64,000 nt of DNA from Chelydra serpentina (Eukaryota; Chordata; Testudines; Chelydridae). The position numbers were made by a program, and so were the translations under genes. The notes beneath the pieces were generated by a model. The model worked only from the letters and a program-made list of their open reading frames with translations. It was not told the origin of the DNA and searched no databases. The stretch lies in NCBI GenBank assembly GCA_037349315.1, contig JBAIAC010000007.1:51733001-51797000 (forward strand), read 5' to 3'. This document shows, piece after piece, positions 34,944-49,900 of the stretch. Within the stretch, counting starts at the first letter, position 1. Every line of letters begins with the position of its first letter.

Positions 34944-37900
34944 CTGTAAAGGAGAATGATTGAAACAAGGTTATTTATATTTTACAATTGCAACATACCA
35001 CTTATCTTTTCCAATAAAAACTCAGTTACTTTTCAAGAGCAGACACTTTAATCCCATCAGCACGACAAGGGGGGGAAAAAAAAGAGGTAGGGGGTGGGGA
35101 GAATGATAAGTTCTCCAGAAATAATTATAGCTCTAACATTATATATATATATATATTAAAAAAAAGCAGACCCTTATGCATTGTGCACAAGAGGATTAAA
35201 CCTTTTTTTGCTTGCAGGATTTTGCAGAGTTTAGCCAAGTGCTGTTTTTAATCAGATTGGCTTCTGAGCCTCTCAAAAGCCCCAGCTGCATGAACAAACA
35301 ACTTTCTTAAAAAAAGTTACCCCCTTTCTTCACCCCAAAAGTGAAAAAAAAAAAAAGTAACTGGTGATCCATCTGTAAGTGATTTGACACCGTGAAGGTC
35401 AAAGGGTTAATCTTCAATTTAAACCACACTGCTGAGGCAGCAAAACTCTGATTTCATCCAGTACAAGAAAACACTCGTGCGCACACACACTCCCCCACTC
35501 CCTCCCCTCATCACATTTTCCTTCCCAGCATCTCCAAGATAATACTGCCCTTTTTATAGCTACTTTTGACAGTAAGCCATAAATAATCAGCCTTGGAGCC
35601 CTTTCCTACCGACTGGAGCCAATTAAACCTTAAGCAAGAACATACTTACCAAAAAAAAAAAAAAAAAAAAAAGAGAAAAGAGAAAAGAAAAAGAAACAAA
35701 GAAAGAAAAAAGCAAGAGGTTATTTCAGGTCCCACTGTCAAGCAATGAAGTTTGGAAGTTAAGTTTCAGGGGGACATCAGACCACATAATGCTGCTTTTG
35801 GGAAGGAATGCTGTCCCCTCTTTTGTTATATGTAATCACCTCTGTGAAAGTGTTCTCCATTATGAACCCTCCCCCCCTTGTTCTGTAATGGCATCTCATA
35901 CAAACAGGTGGGTTTCTCTTTACACTGCACAATTTGGGATAGTGTTTCACATCTCTAACCAACCTTCAATTAAAAGGCCAGTTCTTGTTTTCTCATCCAG
36001 AATTCCCTATTTGTTAAGCCAGGCTAGTGACCATTTAAAAAAAAAAAATCCCCAGCAGACAAGGAATAGAAGGCTGGTTTACAGTGACTTCACCTTAGCA
36101 CACGAGAGCATTACAGAGTACTGAAGCACGCTATATGAACAAGGTCTTTCAACTTTTATTAGTCCAACAGGGCAGACCCACATAAGCATGAGCTGGAAAA
36201 AAGAGAAAACACCTTAGCTGTAGTTTGCATACTAGAACTGTTTCAAGAGCAATATCCAAACCATCCCAATAAACTCTTTATATTGTGCTCATGCTTTCCA
36301 GAGACTAAAACTGCAGAAAAGGTGCAACATGGCTGGGATGATCTAGTTGGGGTTGGTCCTGCTTTGAGCAGGGGGTTGGACTAGATGACCTCCTGAGGTC
36401 CCTTCCAACCCTGAGATTCTATGATTCTATGAACCTCAAATGCACTCAAATTAGGCCTTGGAAAGGATCTGCGCTGTATTCACTAACCCAGCAGCAGTTC
36501 GTTCAATATTTTATTCTTCTCCACAAGACTTAAATGTGTCCCCAGATTTAGGAGGGTTTACACTGTTCTAATTACAACGCGCCAATGTCTTTCTGTTCAG
36601 AGCATGGCCCACAACAGCCACTCGGGAGCCTGACATCATTTGTTCCAAACAGCCCCAGGCTTAATACCCACAAGCAACCTGTCCCAGAGTGTGGTTACAG
36701 TCATACGTGAGAACAACCATTCCCACCATGCAACTCTTGACAGTATTATCCTCTAGTGTTGGGTTAGTGTCATAATGAACCCCTAAAATGCTCTTAAGGA
36801 GGCAGATGCTTTTGGTTTCCCTCTATTCTTATAACCAGCCCTACACTCCTTTTTGTCAGAGACTTTGGAGATCTCTCACTCTTCCTTCCCCTACCCCAAG
36901 CCACATTTCAGAACCTATTCTGACATGCATGTGCAACCAAGACTCCTGACCGCGTATCCAGAAAACATGTTTTCACCAACTCATTTGAGACCACCAACCC
37001 AAATGCATTATAATTAAGGTCTTCAGAGTAGCCTGCCGTAAGCATACTGCGGTGTATATGAAAGTGCAATAGATTTTCCCCATCTCCACCACTTAGCAAA
37101 CTATGGGAAAGAGCTGGTGCAAACACTAAAGATGCTCCAAAGGAAATGCAGGCAGATTTCATATGTTCAACAAGATTTATTACTTCACTGTATTTGTGAC
37201 CAAACAAATAGGCTGCTCTTTAAGAAATCTGGAGAGAAATTTAAGAGATGGCCTTAAGTTGCCTCAAAAATAAATTTGAAACATACAGCAGTTTAACTGT
37301 TGGCACTCCTTTCCCATTTGCTCAAGTGACATTTGTCAAAGTGCTTAGTTTGGGACATGCAGGGGAAGAGATGCACTAGTTTAAAGTGCATGCAATTGAT
37401 ACTGCTATATATTTACATGGGCACAAATGGTTAGCGTACGTATGAAACCAAATCCCATACACTGCTGCCTTATTTCAGGAAAGAGGTTGCCTTGAGTTTT
37501 GCTTGAGTTTCTTATGCAATGTATTGTGTTGTTTCTAAATGTTTATCTTCACACTTTCCCAAAGTTCAATAGGCAAACTTCAGAAGGAAAAAAAAATGTG
37601 TTTGTGCTTTATTATGATGGACAAAAAGTCTGAAATTATTTCCTCCCATCAAAAAATGGCTTTTCCTACTTACTTTTAATACATCAGAAATTCAGGCCTT
37701 TTCTACGTTGGAAGACTCACTGGACAGCTGGAGAGCTAGTGGAATCTGACATCGCAAGAACTAAAGAAGTGAAACCTGACTGAGCAAGGAAGTTATTTTA
37801 TTCAGACTCTGTTCTGTGTTTGTTTTCATTGATACCCTTTTAAGTTAAACACTTGGAAAAACCCATCTTTGTGCAAAACAAAGGTGTGGGGGTGGAATCA

Positions 37901-40900
37901 GAGTAGGTAACGTGCAAAAAAAACCCAGTATTAAATTAACAAAAAACTCTCAAGCCTTCTTTATATGTCAAAGCAGCAAAAAAGGGTACATACTTAGTTC
38001 CTGCACTCCCCCTCTTCCCTTATTTTGCTCTTCACCTTCTCCCTCCAATAAAATAAAATAAATAAATAATGCCACCAACCTTTTCATCAGCAGATCTCAG
38101 TGTCTTACAAAGAAGATGGGAATAATGATACCAAATTCACACATGAGAAAATCAAGGCACAGAGAGGTGAAGTGACTTACCCAAGGTGAAGTGACTTACC
38201 AGCACACCAGCAGCAGAGCTAGGAATAGAACCCAGGTCTTTAGAGTCCCCGTGCTCTAGACCTCACTGCCTCTTTATATTTTCCTATTTAGTCAAATTCA
38301 AGAGCAGCACTTCCTCAGTGACAGGACGTATGTCAGATAAAAATCAATGCTACCAATTTAATGTGAGACAAGAGACATGGAGGGAAGATGGCAGATGATC
38401 TCAGCAGTAAGGATGGAAAAGCCAGTTCTGAAAAAGAACTTACTCAAACCTGAATAGGACCTTCTTGGAAGTTTCAGTAAGTTCAAGGAACTTTTCAAGT
38501 TCAAGTAACATGCCTCTGCCAGGACTGGGAGCAAAATACTCAAATATCACAAAAGAGGATTTTTTCCAAGGTACTGCTTGCCTGCCAGAAAGGACCAGGA
38601 ATATTCAGGAGAGCCAGTTCATGAGCTTTCCAGTTGGATTTCTCAGACTCAAGAGGCTCAGTCAAATATCAAAGTCACACAGCCTTGAGATTTACCCATC
38701 ACTACCTTGTGGTACAGATTTATATTCTTCCAAAGGCTGATTCTAGCCCACAATATCCCTGCCAAAAGTAATTCATTTCGTAACCTTATTCTGGGAGAAA
38801 ATATTAGGGAAATATAAATTGCTAATGACTCTAGAAGGGAACTAGCCTCTGACTAAAGCAGACTAGAGTTATAAACTAGTGACACACAAAGTTTGAGGCA
38901 CATGAAACAGCTTCCTGTTGTAGCTGCAGCCTTTTAAGGAGGATATCCTTACGAGACAGTCTGTCCAAGCTGTTACCGTGGATGTTTCAGTAAGTCACAA
39001 GAAAGGTAATTTTACAAGAAAAATGTGCTATACAGCAACAGTCAGCTAACAAACCTAAATTCCATTCCCAGAACCATCTCGTATCAGCCAGGATGCCTCT
39101 ACATAAACAAGTTAATAAAGAACATAAGAGCAATGATGGGAGGGAGGAAGTGTGCCAAAAATGGAATAGGGACAAGAATTGACAACAGATGTTTTCGCTA
39201 ATCGATATTCCTACTGGGTGTTGCACAGTGTGTACAATAAGTGATATGTCATATTATATATATATCAAATCTGTCACTAACCAATCAGCATCCCAGTTCT
39301 TGTGTCAAACCACTTTTATTCATACTCTGCCCTTGGATACAAGTCTGTGGCTCAAGATGATTTCAGGGGATGTGATACACAGTTAAAGACAAAATGCGTC
39401 GCTTTCGCTGCAGCTCTCAGAATCACAGGTAGCAGCTGATTGGTAGATGAAGAGGTTTGTTTTTTTCATGCTGGAGCAGCAGCTGTGGATTCCTTCCTTA
39501 CAAAACAAACTGTCATCACACACAGACATTTCTATAGAGAGAGTGTATATATTCATGGTACCATTGGTGGTACCTTTTGTATAAAACAATGTACCTTTGT
39601 TCAAAGCATGGGTGTCAGTCGCTCTCTGCTTTGCTTCACAGTTCTTACCCCAAGTGGTTCTTCAAGGACCAAATTCTATTCCCATCATAGTCAGTGGGAC
39701 CAAGACTCTGGTTGAAGTCAGTGGGACCAAGATTGGGCTGTAAGTGGCAACACTGTTAAACAGGAACATCAGTGGATGTGTGTCTAGGGGTATTAGACAA
39801 TCTCTTTTTAACAACTAATACAAATCTTGGCAAAAAGTTGCTACTTCTTGCAAAGAAACAAAAAACACTTGCAACCGAGGAGCAGTTGTTGACTCACTGT
39901 TGAAAGCTACATTTAGTTCCAGGTGGCTAGAGGCACATTTGTGCTACCACAAAACAGATTTGAGTTTAGTAAGAAGAGGAAGTCACGTTCCCCAAGGCAA
40001 CAGACACCATGGATGATGTCCCAGCTGGAAAAGGAAGTGAGGGGAGGGGACAAAGGAAGTCACACTACAACCTCATGGGCTCCTAATGACTAGGGAATAA
40101 TACACCTGCAAAAAAGTTAAAATAGTGGGAGAGAAAATGAACTGATTTAGAAGGAGCTCTATTCTCTTGCTGCCACACTCAGAATAGCATTGCATTGTGA
40201 TAACTGCAAATTTACTGTAATTTTTACTGCCTGCAAATTTACTCTAATTATGAGCTCAACTGTAATAAGTATGTGATTAATTTGCAAACTAGATACCATT
40301 AATTTAGGTTTAAACAGAGACTGGGAATGGCTGGGTCATTACACAAATTGAATCTATTTCCCCATCTTAAGTATCCTCACACCTTCTTGTCAACTGTCTG
40401 TCTGAAATGGGCCATCTTGATTACCAGTACAAAATTGTTTTGCTCCTGCTGATAGTAGCTCATCTTAATTAATTAGCCTCTTAGAATTGGAATGGCAAAT
40501 TCCACCTTTTCATGATTCTCTGTATGTATATATATCTTCTTACTACATGTTCCATTCTATGCATCTGATGAAGTGGACGGTAGCCCACGAAAGCTTATGC
40601 TCAAATAAATTTGTTAGTCTCTTAGGTGCCGCAAGTACTCCTGTTCTTTTTGTGGATACAGACTAACACGGCTGCTACTCTGAAACCTGTCAAGTATGTG
40701 ACAGTTCATAAGATGTCACAATAACCTATAATAATAAATATTGATGGCAAAAGGTATGAAAAAAAGACAGGAAGACAACCTAAACCAAAAGGGCTACTAA
40801 TGTAATTCAAGGATTGTGTTAAAATCACCCTTGGGAAACAATAAAATATGCGTCCAGAAATGAATAAGCCAAAACTGGCATGTCAGATATTAGGCCTAAC

Positions 40901-43900
40901 TGGTGGACAAAATAATGAGAGGATGGGCTATTTTACCCATCACTTCCTTTTTGGTTCCTTAAAGAAAGGCACTTTGTGGGAGAAATAAGGAAGAACAGAT
41001 GAAGGCTACCAGAGTGAGCTTCATCATCATGGCTGCCACTCCTACCACACCCAGGCCTTCGTCACCCAGATCCCGAGAAATATCCTGACCAGACCAAGCC
41101 AGAGAGGAACCCAGATGACATCACCACCTCTACCAGCTTCAGCTGAATCCCAACCACCACCTGGGATACACCAGGATTGGACTTTAGCAGCAGGCTGGAG
41201 CTGTTGTAGTTGCTGCTATCTCAACTCACTACTTCTCTTTTCCCCTCCTCCAAGGACAGATATTACCATCTTAGATTCCATCTAAAACAGTGATTCTCAA
41301 CCTGTGGTCTCCCAACTGCTGGGGGTCTGCGGACTATGTCTAAGTGGCCTGCAAAAGACAGACTGAAAAGTGACAACAGAATTCAACTATACATACAGAA
41401 AACAAGTTTCCAAAGGGGTCCACACCTCCATTCAAAATTTCCAAAGGCGTTCGCAAATGAAAAAAGGTTGAGAACCACTGACCTAAGACTGTCAGACAGG
41501 GTTTTTCCTTCTAAAAATTCTCTCCAGGTAAAGGGGGGGAGGGAGGTAAGAAGGTTGTTAAAATAAAGCCTTATTTAATTTCAAATGCTTCAGCTGTTCT
41601 CCCTTCCTTTCTTTATCTTTAATAAAAAGGTTAAAAAAGATTTTTAATGGTGTGTTTGCCATGGTACTAAGCAGGCTGAGGTCTCTGTGTACCAAGCCCC
41701 GAACCTTGTTCAACACTGTTTAACGTTGGACAGTGACTGGGTCATGTTAACACATCTGGGCCACTTACTCCATCTAAATTAATACAACATTTCTGAAAGG
41801 AAGGCAAGATAGATCCTTCCTATAATGGACACCATGGCACCATCATGCAGAAATTAAATTTGTGGAAGAGGGAGAAGTAGTCACAAGCACTATCTGGTTC
41901 TTATGATGCACAAATTAGAAGCCAGTTAGTCAACATCTAGAGAAAGCCACTAAACATTTGGGGGTTCAGAATGCAGGGATGGAGGAGACACATGGAAACA
42001 AATTGAAGAGACCCACAGCTTCAGGAGCAGTGGAAGGAATAACATTGACGTTCACAACCAAGGGGATGCCAGGAGTGGCGAGTAACTACCTTCATTAAAA
42101 AGACATTCTCCAGCTTGGGGAAAGGTTTGGCAGGTGAATCATTTCTCGAAGTTTTTCTAACTCAGAACAACCACCACCATTTACTTGTGCCTTCCTCTTT
42201 GAGCTGAGCCTACAGGAAGTGGAAGCAGACAAACACCATGGCAACAACCAATTGACTTTCAACTTGGAAAGGGCAACTGCTGGCCAGTACTTTCCCAGGC
42301 CACAGTGCTTCCTATCCTGTGCAACCTGGCAAGGTTATTTAGTTGTGTTTTCTATTCAGGGTGGAGGGAGAATAAAGGTTCTTCAAAACTCATGGGATCT
42401 TTCTATCTGCTGCTGCTTTATGCCCATAGCCTTCAAGACCCTAAGTCACAGCCACCATCTATATGGATTGGGACCGGATTCCTTTACAAGTTACTCTAAA
42501 TCAGTTGCAGGGGTCCAAAACACCAAATCTTCCCTAAGCTCCTTCCCTGACAAGAAGTGTCAGCTAAGGACAGACACTCCCACCTCCTCCTCCCCAAATT
42601 GAATCCTAGGAGATGTGGGAAAATTTCTCCTCTGAAAAAGTGTCCCAATCTAGCATGTGGGGTGCTGCCTGCCCAATCTGCCTTTGCTCTCCACATCAGC
42701 AGAGTACTCCCACCTGGAGAATTTCTGTCAAAGCGGAGACAGATTTTCTAATTTACTTAGTACTAAACTTACTAAAAGGTTGGAATAAAACCTTTAATTG
42801 ATTTGGGGTGAAACAAACTAAACCTCCCATTTGGAGACATGGTGCTGGTTGTCAGGAGAAGTATGGCTTAACCCAGACCTTAAAGATTAGCTACTAGAGC
42901 CCTGTTTTCTAGGTTTACCTTGTTCATAATCCATTCTACTGCATATGCATCAGGCTCCTCCTGACCTTTGTTCTATATAGATCCCTTTCTCACAAGGGGT
43001 GAAGTTACAAAGGAGTTTCTGTATCTGACGAAGGGAAGAGTGAGCAGGACTAGTCTTCCTATTTCTAGATATTGCCATTAAGTAGAAGAGGAGGTAAAAG
43101 TAAACCTTTCAGATCTACTGCAAGAAAATACCCAAGGAGACTGAAATGGAACTTTGAACAGAGCAACACCCCCCCACACCACTGGAAACACACAAAGGCA
43201 AGCAATTAGGTGCAGCACTGGAGCCCGTGGGTAGTTCAGCTTCTTGTCAGCAGTTCTGATGACTCAGAGACTAAATATAGAGAGTGATATAAACAGAGCT
43301 GGCCGCAGAGCAAACACTGCTGAACTGACCCATCTCTCACGCATACTCTCTCTGAACCTGGAAGTTGCAAGCCCTCCTGCGAGGGGAGGCTGTCGGCTCC
43401 AGAGACTTTTCATTGTGCTGCCAGAGGTGCAGCTCCCTTTCATCACAGGGTTGCATTACATCACACAGCCTAATCAGGGTGAATAAAAGCAGCCCTGCTG
43501 GCTGCTTTAAAGGGATAGCATACAGCAGAGTAAAGAAAATGTTTGTTTGTAAATAAATCAAGTTCCCTTTGCCAGTGACAAGAATAATTACTAAAAGATC
43601 ATAAAAAGTTAATCGGATATTCTTCAGGAGCAAGGAGGAATTTACAGTTTGAGTTTCTCACTTTCTTGTCTCTCCACCAGAGAGTTTCATTCACACACAA
43701 ATGATCTCGCACACATTACCCATCCCTTTCTCCCTCTATTAATAATCAACCCAAACATCCCCCCAATCCCTAGAGAGCTCTCAGTGAGATCTAGCAACCA
43801 GAACAAGGGACTGGAGTCGGAGCTCTTGGGTCCTATTCACTGGTTTGCTCCTCTGTCATTCTGCCACCTTGGGCAAGTCACAACCTCTGTTTCTTAGTTT

Positions 43901-46900
43901 CCCCATTTGTAAAGTGGGATATTACTACTTTTAGAGTAAGAAATAACTGCAGTATCTCAGATGCCACAGTGTGGTAATGGCTGAAGAGTGCTGAGTTACT
44001 GGTGACCATTGTCCCCCAATGACTCTTAAAGGGATGCACTGCTGTTTATAAAGTGCCTTGGGGTCCTATGGTAGCACAGAAAGTGTTGTAAGTTATTTAT
44101 CACAAAACAAGGCTGTAAGCAAAGCGAGTGTTATTCATCCCACATCATTTGAGGTGTCTTGCACTGGTTATATAATCACAGAAATGTAGGGCTGGAAGGG
44201 ACATTGAGAGGTCATCAACTCCAGCCGCCTGCCCTGAGGCAGGACCAAGTAAATCTTCTAGACCATCTCTGAGAGGTGCTTGTCCAACCTGTTCTTTAAA
44301 AGCTCCAGTGAAGAGAATTCTACAACTTCCCTTGGAAGCCTGTTCCAGATCTTAACTACCCTTATAGTTGGGACAGTTTTTCCTAATATGTAATCTAAAT
44401 CTCCCTTGCAGCAGATTAAACTCATTTCTCCTTGTTCTACCTTCAGCAGACATGGAAAACAATTGATCACATCCTCTTTGTAACAGTCCTTAAGTCTTCA
44501 AACACGTTATCAAGTCCCCGCTCAGTCTTCTTTTCTCAAGACTAAATATGCCCAGGGTTTGTTTTTTTTAAGCCTTTCCTCATGGGTCAGGCTCTCTAAA
44601 CCTTTTCTGAATTTTTTTTGCTCTCCTCTGGACTCTCTCCAATTTTTCCACATCTTTCCTAAAGTGGGGCACCCAGAATTGGACACAATTCTCCAGCAGA
44701 GGCCTCACCAGTGCTGAGTAGAGCAGATTTACCACCTGTGTCTTACATATGACACTGCTAATACATTCCAGAATATTAGCCTTTTTCACAACTGCATCAG
44801 ATTGTTGACTAATATTCAGTTTATCCACTATAACCCCAGATCCTTTTCGGCAGTATTACCACCTAACCAGTTGACTTAAGACCAATTCCCTCATTTGTCA
44901 AGGTTATTTTGAATATTAATCCTATCTTCCAAAGTATATGCAACCAGCTTTGTGTCATCTGCGCATTTTATGAGCACACACTCTGCTCCATTATCCAAGT
45001 CATTCATGAAAATATTTTCTAGTCCCAGACTCAGGACTGACCCTTGAAGAACCTTACTAGATATGCCATTCTAGTCTGACAGCAAACTATTGATAACTAC
45101 TCGGAGTATGGTCTATCAACCAGATATACACCCACCATATAGTAATTTAATCTAGACTGCATTTCCCTAGTTTGCTTATGAGAATGTCATGTATGACTGT
45201 GTCAAAAGCCTTACTAAAAAATCAAGATTTATCGTGTCTACTGCTCCCTCCATCCAGTAGGCCAGTAACTCGGTCAAAGAAAGAAATTAGGTTGGTGTAG
45301 GATGATTTGTTCTTGCCAAATCTCTGTTGGCTATTCCTTATAAACTTCTTATCCTCCAGGTGCTTAGAAGTTGATTGTTAAAAAATTTGTCCCAGTATCT
45401 TTCCAGGTATCAAATTAGGCTGACTGCTCTATAAATCCCCAGGTCCTCTTTTGTCTGCTATTTAAAAGATAGGTACCATGTTTCTCCCTCTCCCGTTCTC
45501 TGGGACCTCACTCATCCTCCATGAATTCGCAAAGATAATAGTTAGCATTCTGGGATTGTTTCAGCTATTTCCTTAAGTATCCTATGGTGAATTTCACTAG
45601 GGTCTGCCAACTTCAATACATTAGCTTATTTAACTTGTTATCCCTATTTTGGTATGCATTCCTTCCCCCCTTGTTGTTTATATTGTATTGAGTATCTGGT
45701 CACCATTAACCTTTTTAGTAAAGATTGAGGCAACATAGATATTAAACATCTCAGCCTTCCTGATGTCATCAATTAACAATTTTCCTTCCTCACCAAGTAC
45801 AGGACCTACACTTTCCTTCATCTTTTTCTTTCTCCTAATGTATTTAAAGGCAATAAGAAAGAGGTTCTTTAATGTCCCTTGCTAGGTGTAACTCATTTTG
45901 TGTCTTAGCCTTTCTGATTTTGTCCCTACACGCTTGTGCTGTTCTTTTGTACGCCTCCTTAACAATTCTTCCATGTTTTCACTTTTTGGAAACATTAAGA
46001 TCTCCTGATGGAGCCATGTTGGCCTCTTTCTCTTCTTCCTATCTTTTCTTTGCTTCAGAAGAGTTGGCAGCTGTGCATTTAATATTGTCTCCTTGAGAAA
46101 CTGCCAGCTCTCCAGAACTCCTTTATCCCTTAGATTTTCTTTCCATAGGACTTTACTTAACAGTTCTCGGAGTTCGTTAAAGTCTGCTTTTTTCAAGTCC
46201 TTTGTCCTTATTCTGCAGCTCTCACTCTTGCCTTTTTTTAGAATCATGAAATCTATCATTTCGTGATCATTTTACTCAAACTGCCTGCCTGCTTCAGATT
46301 TGCAACCAATTCTCTCCCAGCTGGCCAGAATCAACTCTAAAATGGCTGTCCCCTGGTTACTTCCTCCACTTTCTGAAATTCATCCCACATCATTTGAGGT
46401 GTCCTGCACTATTATTTCATTGGATCCATTACTGTGGGGGAAGCACCATATATCTAGGCTGCAATCCCATTGCTATTCCAGAGTTCCCCAGGACACCTCC
46501 TTAGGCCCTTTTTATCCCAAGCTAAACCTTTGCTGCAGTTACTTATGTAGAACTCTCAATTTTCCCACAGGTAGGCCTTTTCTTACCCTCCACTCACTGC
46601 TTCATTGGTAATTAGAACAGAGCAGGAAACAGTTTTCCCATCCCAAGAGAATTTTGAGATGTCTAAAATTTCCCCCATCCCAAATCAAGACAAAGTCAAA
46701 GTCTCCAATGTTTGCAAACCAAAACAAAAAACAACCCCCCCTCCCCCAAAAAAGATCAAAATATTCTGAAGGATTTTGATAACATTAAAAAAAGTAATTT
46801 CAAGCTTTTTTATACTATATATTATATTTCTAAAAAAAAAAAAGTAATTTTGAACCAAAAATGGACCTTTTCATTTGGAAAGTGTTAAAATATAATGTTT

Positions 46901-49900
46901 TGACAATTTGGTAACTTTTGGAAAAAAAATCCCCAAATGGGAAATGTGTTGAAAATGATCCAGAACAGTTTCAGTTTTGACATAGCAGGATTTTTGATGA
47001 AAAATGTTTAGTCAAAAAAAAAAAATCACTAGACACAGGAGTAAGTGTGATGCAGAAAGGGATGGATAAATCTTAGACAAGGTCGTGTGCCTACAGCCTA
47101 TACTGGAGGGTCTTAGACCATCCTAATGGATGGATGATCCAAAATGTTTCAAGGGAGGCTTCAACTGATGAATTTGTGTAAGAAAAAACATATGCAAAAC
47201 ATGACAAGTTTCACTTTCAAGTGGAAAAGTTTTCAGGAGGAAGAATTTATTTTGCTGTTTTTAATTTTACTGGAATGGGCTCATTTCCAGAGACCTGCTC
47301 ATAACCAGTGCGGATCTAGTCCTAAACATTTCATACACAGGGCCAATGCTCAGGCCAATCACCCTTTTCTTCCTCACAATTACATCAAGCCAATTTGCTA
47401 AAGTACATGGTGAATTTCCACATAGGGTAGCAATAAATTTCTATTGCTAAGTCCCATTGTTTTCTGAACATGGTCAGCACACCTAAATCAACTGTGGGAT
47501 TTCCGATGTGTTTGAAGGGGGCTTTGTTGTTGGTTATAATGTACTTATTTACTCGTGATAGCTCAGCTCTGATTCAGCATCTGGTTCTCATTGAGGTTCT
47601 GCTGTTTTTAACCCAATCTTCCAGCTGACTTGATTGAAGCAAAAAGAGTTCAAGAAACTTGTCTGAGGACATGTAGCAAGTCAGTGGCTGCACTTGGAAT
47701 AAAGCCCAGAACTGTCCTGGGCTACTAGGTCTTTACTCTTAAAGAGACAATTTTACCTTCTGTGGCATGATCTTACAGCTGTGCACAGTAGCCAGTGTTG
47801 GATTTAAGGGATGAGAGAGGGATAGAATAAAACTGAACCCCACAAAATTGCAGCCTGTTCAGTAAGTGCTTTTTAAGTGGGAAATTGCTGAAGTGTTCCA
47901 CTGAGTTATAGCAGCAAGTAAAACTCAGGTTTAAGTGACTTAGGTGCTCACACACTAGCTGCACAACATATATGCATGCACCCAACCTACCAATCATAAC
48001 ATCCCAAATTTCCCATTCATGTCCAATCTACCTCCAGTAAACCAGAGGAGAGTTCTCCAATGTCTCTCCCGCACACAGAAAGTTGTGTTTTAGCTCCACC
48101 TCCTGGCTTCTTGGTTCATGGTGGGGGCCTTGGGGTGGTGAGAGGGGAGATTACCAGAAGGTACGGAGTCTCAAACAGATGGAGGGCACTATGGGCATGC
48201 AAGAGTGAGGAGAGAACTAAAGGTCTCTTGTGCATAGTTTGAAAAGGGCCCTGCAGAACCATGGACTGACCATAGCAAATCTAAGTAGCAGAGCCTGCAT
48301 AGGGAAATATTTTCTATAGTAGCCCACATTTGAAAAGCACTTTGAAGAAAAAACCATGATATTACATCATCGTTCTAACTCTGCACTTGGAATGAAGACG
48401 CAATTATTTTATTTGAATATATCACTGCATCAAATGAAGGTATAAAAAGCCTGAATATGCCAAACAGCTAACCGGACAGCTGAGGATCCACCAAACACTC
48501 ATATCTGTTGGATTCCCCCAACTCTCTCATCTGTTGGAGGAACGTCCCACTGGCCGCTACTCCTATTTTTTGTTCCAGGTGTTCAGGAGGTGTGGTTGTG
48601 ACTGACTATGATATTCTAAATGTTTCCTGTTATAACCCTGGAATCATGGGTCATGTGACCAAGACTCTGAGTTGTTGAAACGGGGCACCCAGTTTTGGGG
48701 TTAGTTTCACAGCAAAATAGAAGTTTTACAGACAAATGGCAGCTCAGGTTTCCTAGTCTCAGAGATTGCCCCTTCCGCTGCCCCAAAGAACAAACACAGC
48801 CAATCATAAGCCAGTTCATGTGTCTCTAGGCACTGACTGCCCTTTAAACAGCAGGCACGGAAGAGCACAGGACTGTTTTTGTGGATTGTGCCAACAGCCA
48901 AAGGAAGTCCTACACGCAGGGTCAGTAGGGAAGAGAATGCATTGGCACAGATAGGATGCTAAAACTCTATGTGGTCCAAGGCACAGCTCCACATTAACAC
49001 AAGGGCTCCGTACTACCCCCTCCCAAGAAAAAGAATCCCTGAGCAGTTCTAAATGCCAATACCTATCCCAGCGTCAAGTCCTGCAGAACCACTGGCTGAG
49101 ATTTTTCACACCTGTTTTTGGTTTTGTTTTTTAAATGGTTGAACAGCTCCCCCTCCTTTTCCAACTGTCCTTCCAATTCAAACAAAGACACAGGAGCTCC
49201 TCCTTGGCTGGCTGCAGGAGCTGGTAGTGCAGGCGGATGCTTTTGTTTACTAACTCTCCCACATGCTTGGCTGACACGCGATTCAATTCTATTCTCCTGG
49301 CTCAGTCAGTCCCCACGCCTGTCCTGCACTGCAGTCAGTCGCATGGCTCTCTCAGTGCCATAGCAGCACACGCTTCTTGCCTGGGGAAAAGGGGAGGGAA
49401 CACGCCAAGATTTTCTATTGGTTTTTTTTTTGAGGGGGGCATTCTTGGACACATTTCCCTGACAAAGACATCGGATAGCTACACTCCCCAGATGGAAAGG
49501 ATCAAGTTACAACCAGTTCCACTGCTTCCTTTCAGGACTCCTGACAGCAAAGATTGTTAACCTTCCCTTTGCTGTAAGAAGCTAGAGCACAGTGAGACAG
49601 GGACAGCTAGTAAGAGAGTGCCATTTAGAAGGGGGGGGGGAATAAACAAACAATGCACAAAAATAACTCGTGATATGGTATTTCTGATGTCAGAATGACA
49701 TCCTACAGTCCAGACAGCCAACTTTCACATTTCTTCAGTTGATCTTTCCAGAACATTCCCTTAATAATTCTGCTATTGGGTCATGAGAAGAAAACTTTGG
49801 GACCCTTCATCTCCATAAGTTAAGTGCACCCAAACTTTGCCCAACCGAGGGCCAGCCCAGCAACTCTCCAGGAGCTAAGTTCCTCACCTAACTTGAGTAA

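Noticed and set aside
42219..42602. A 127-residue plus-strand frame in the last BMF intron.
   Set aside because: No domain, overlapping frames in other phases, and ordinary intronic composition; treated as chance.
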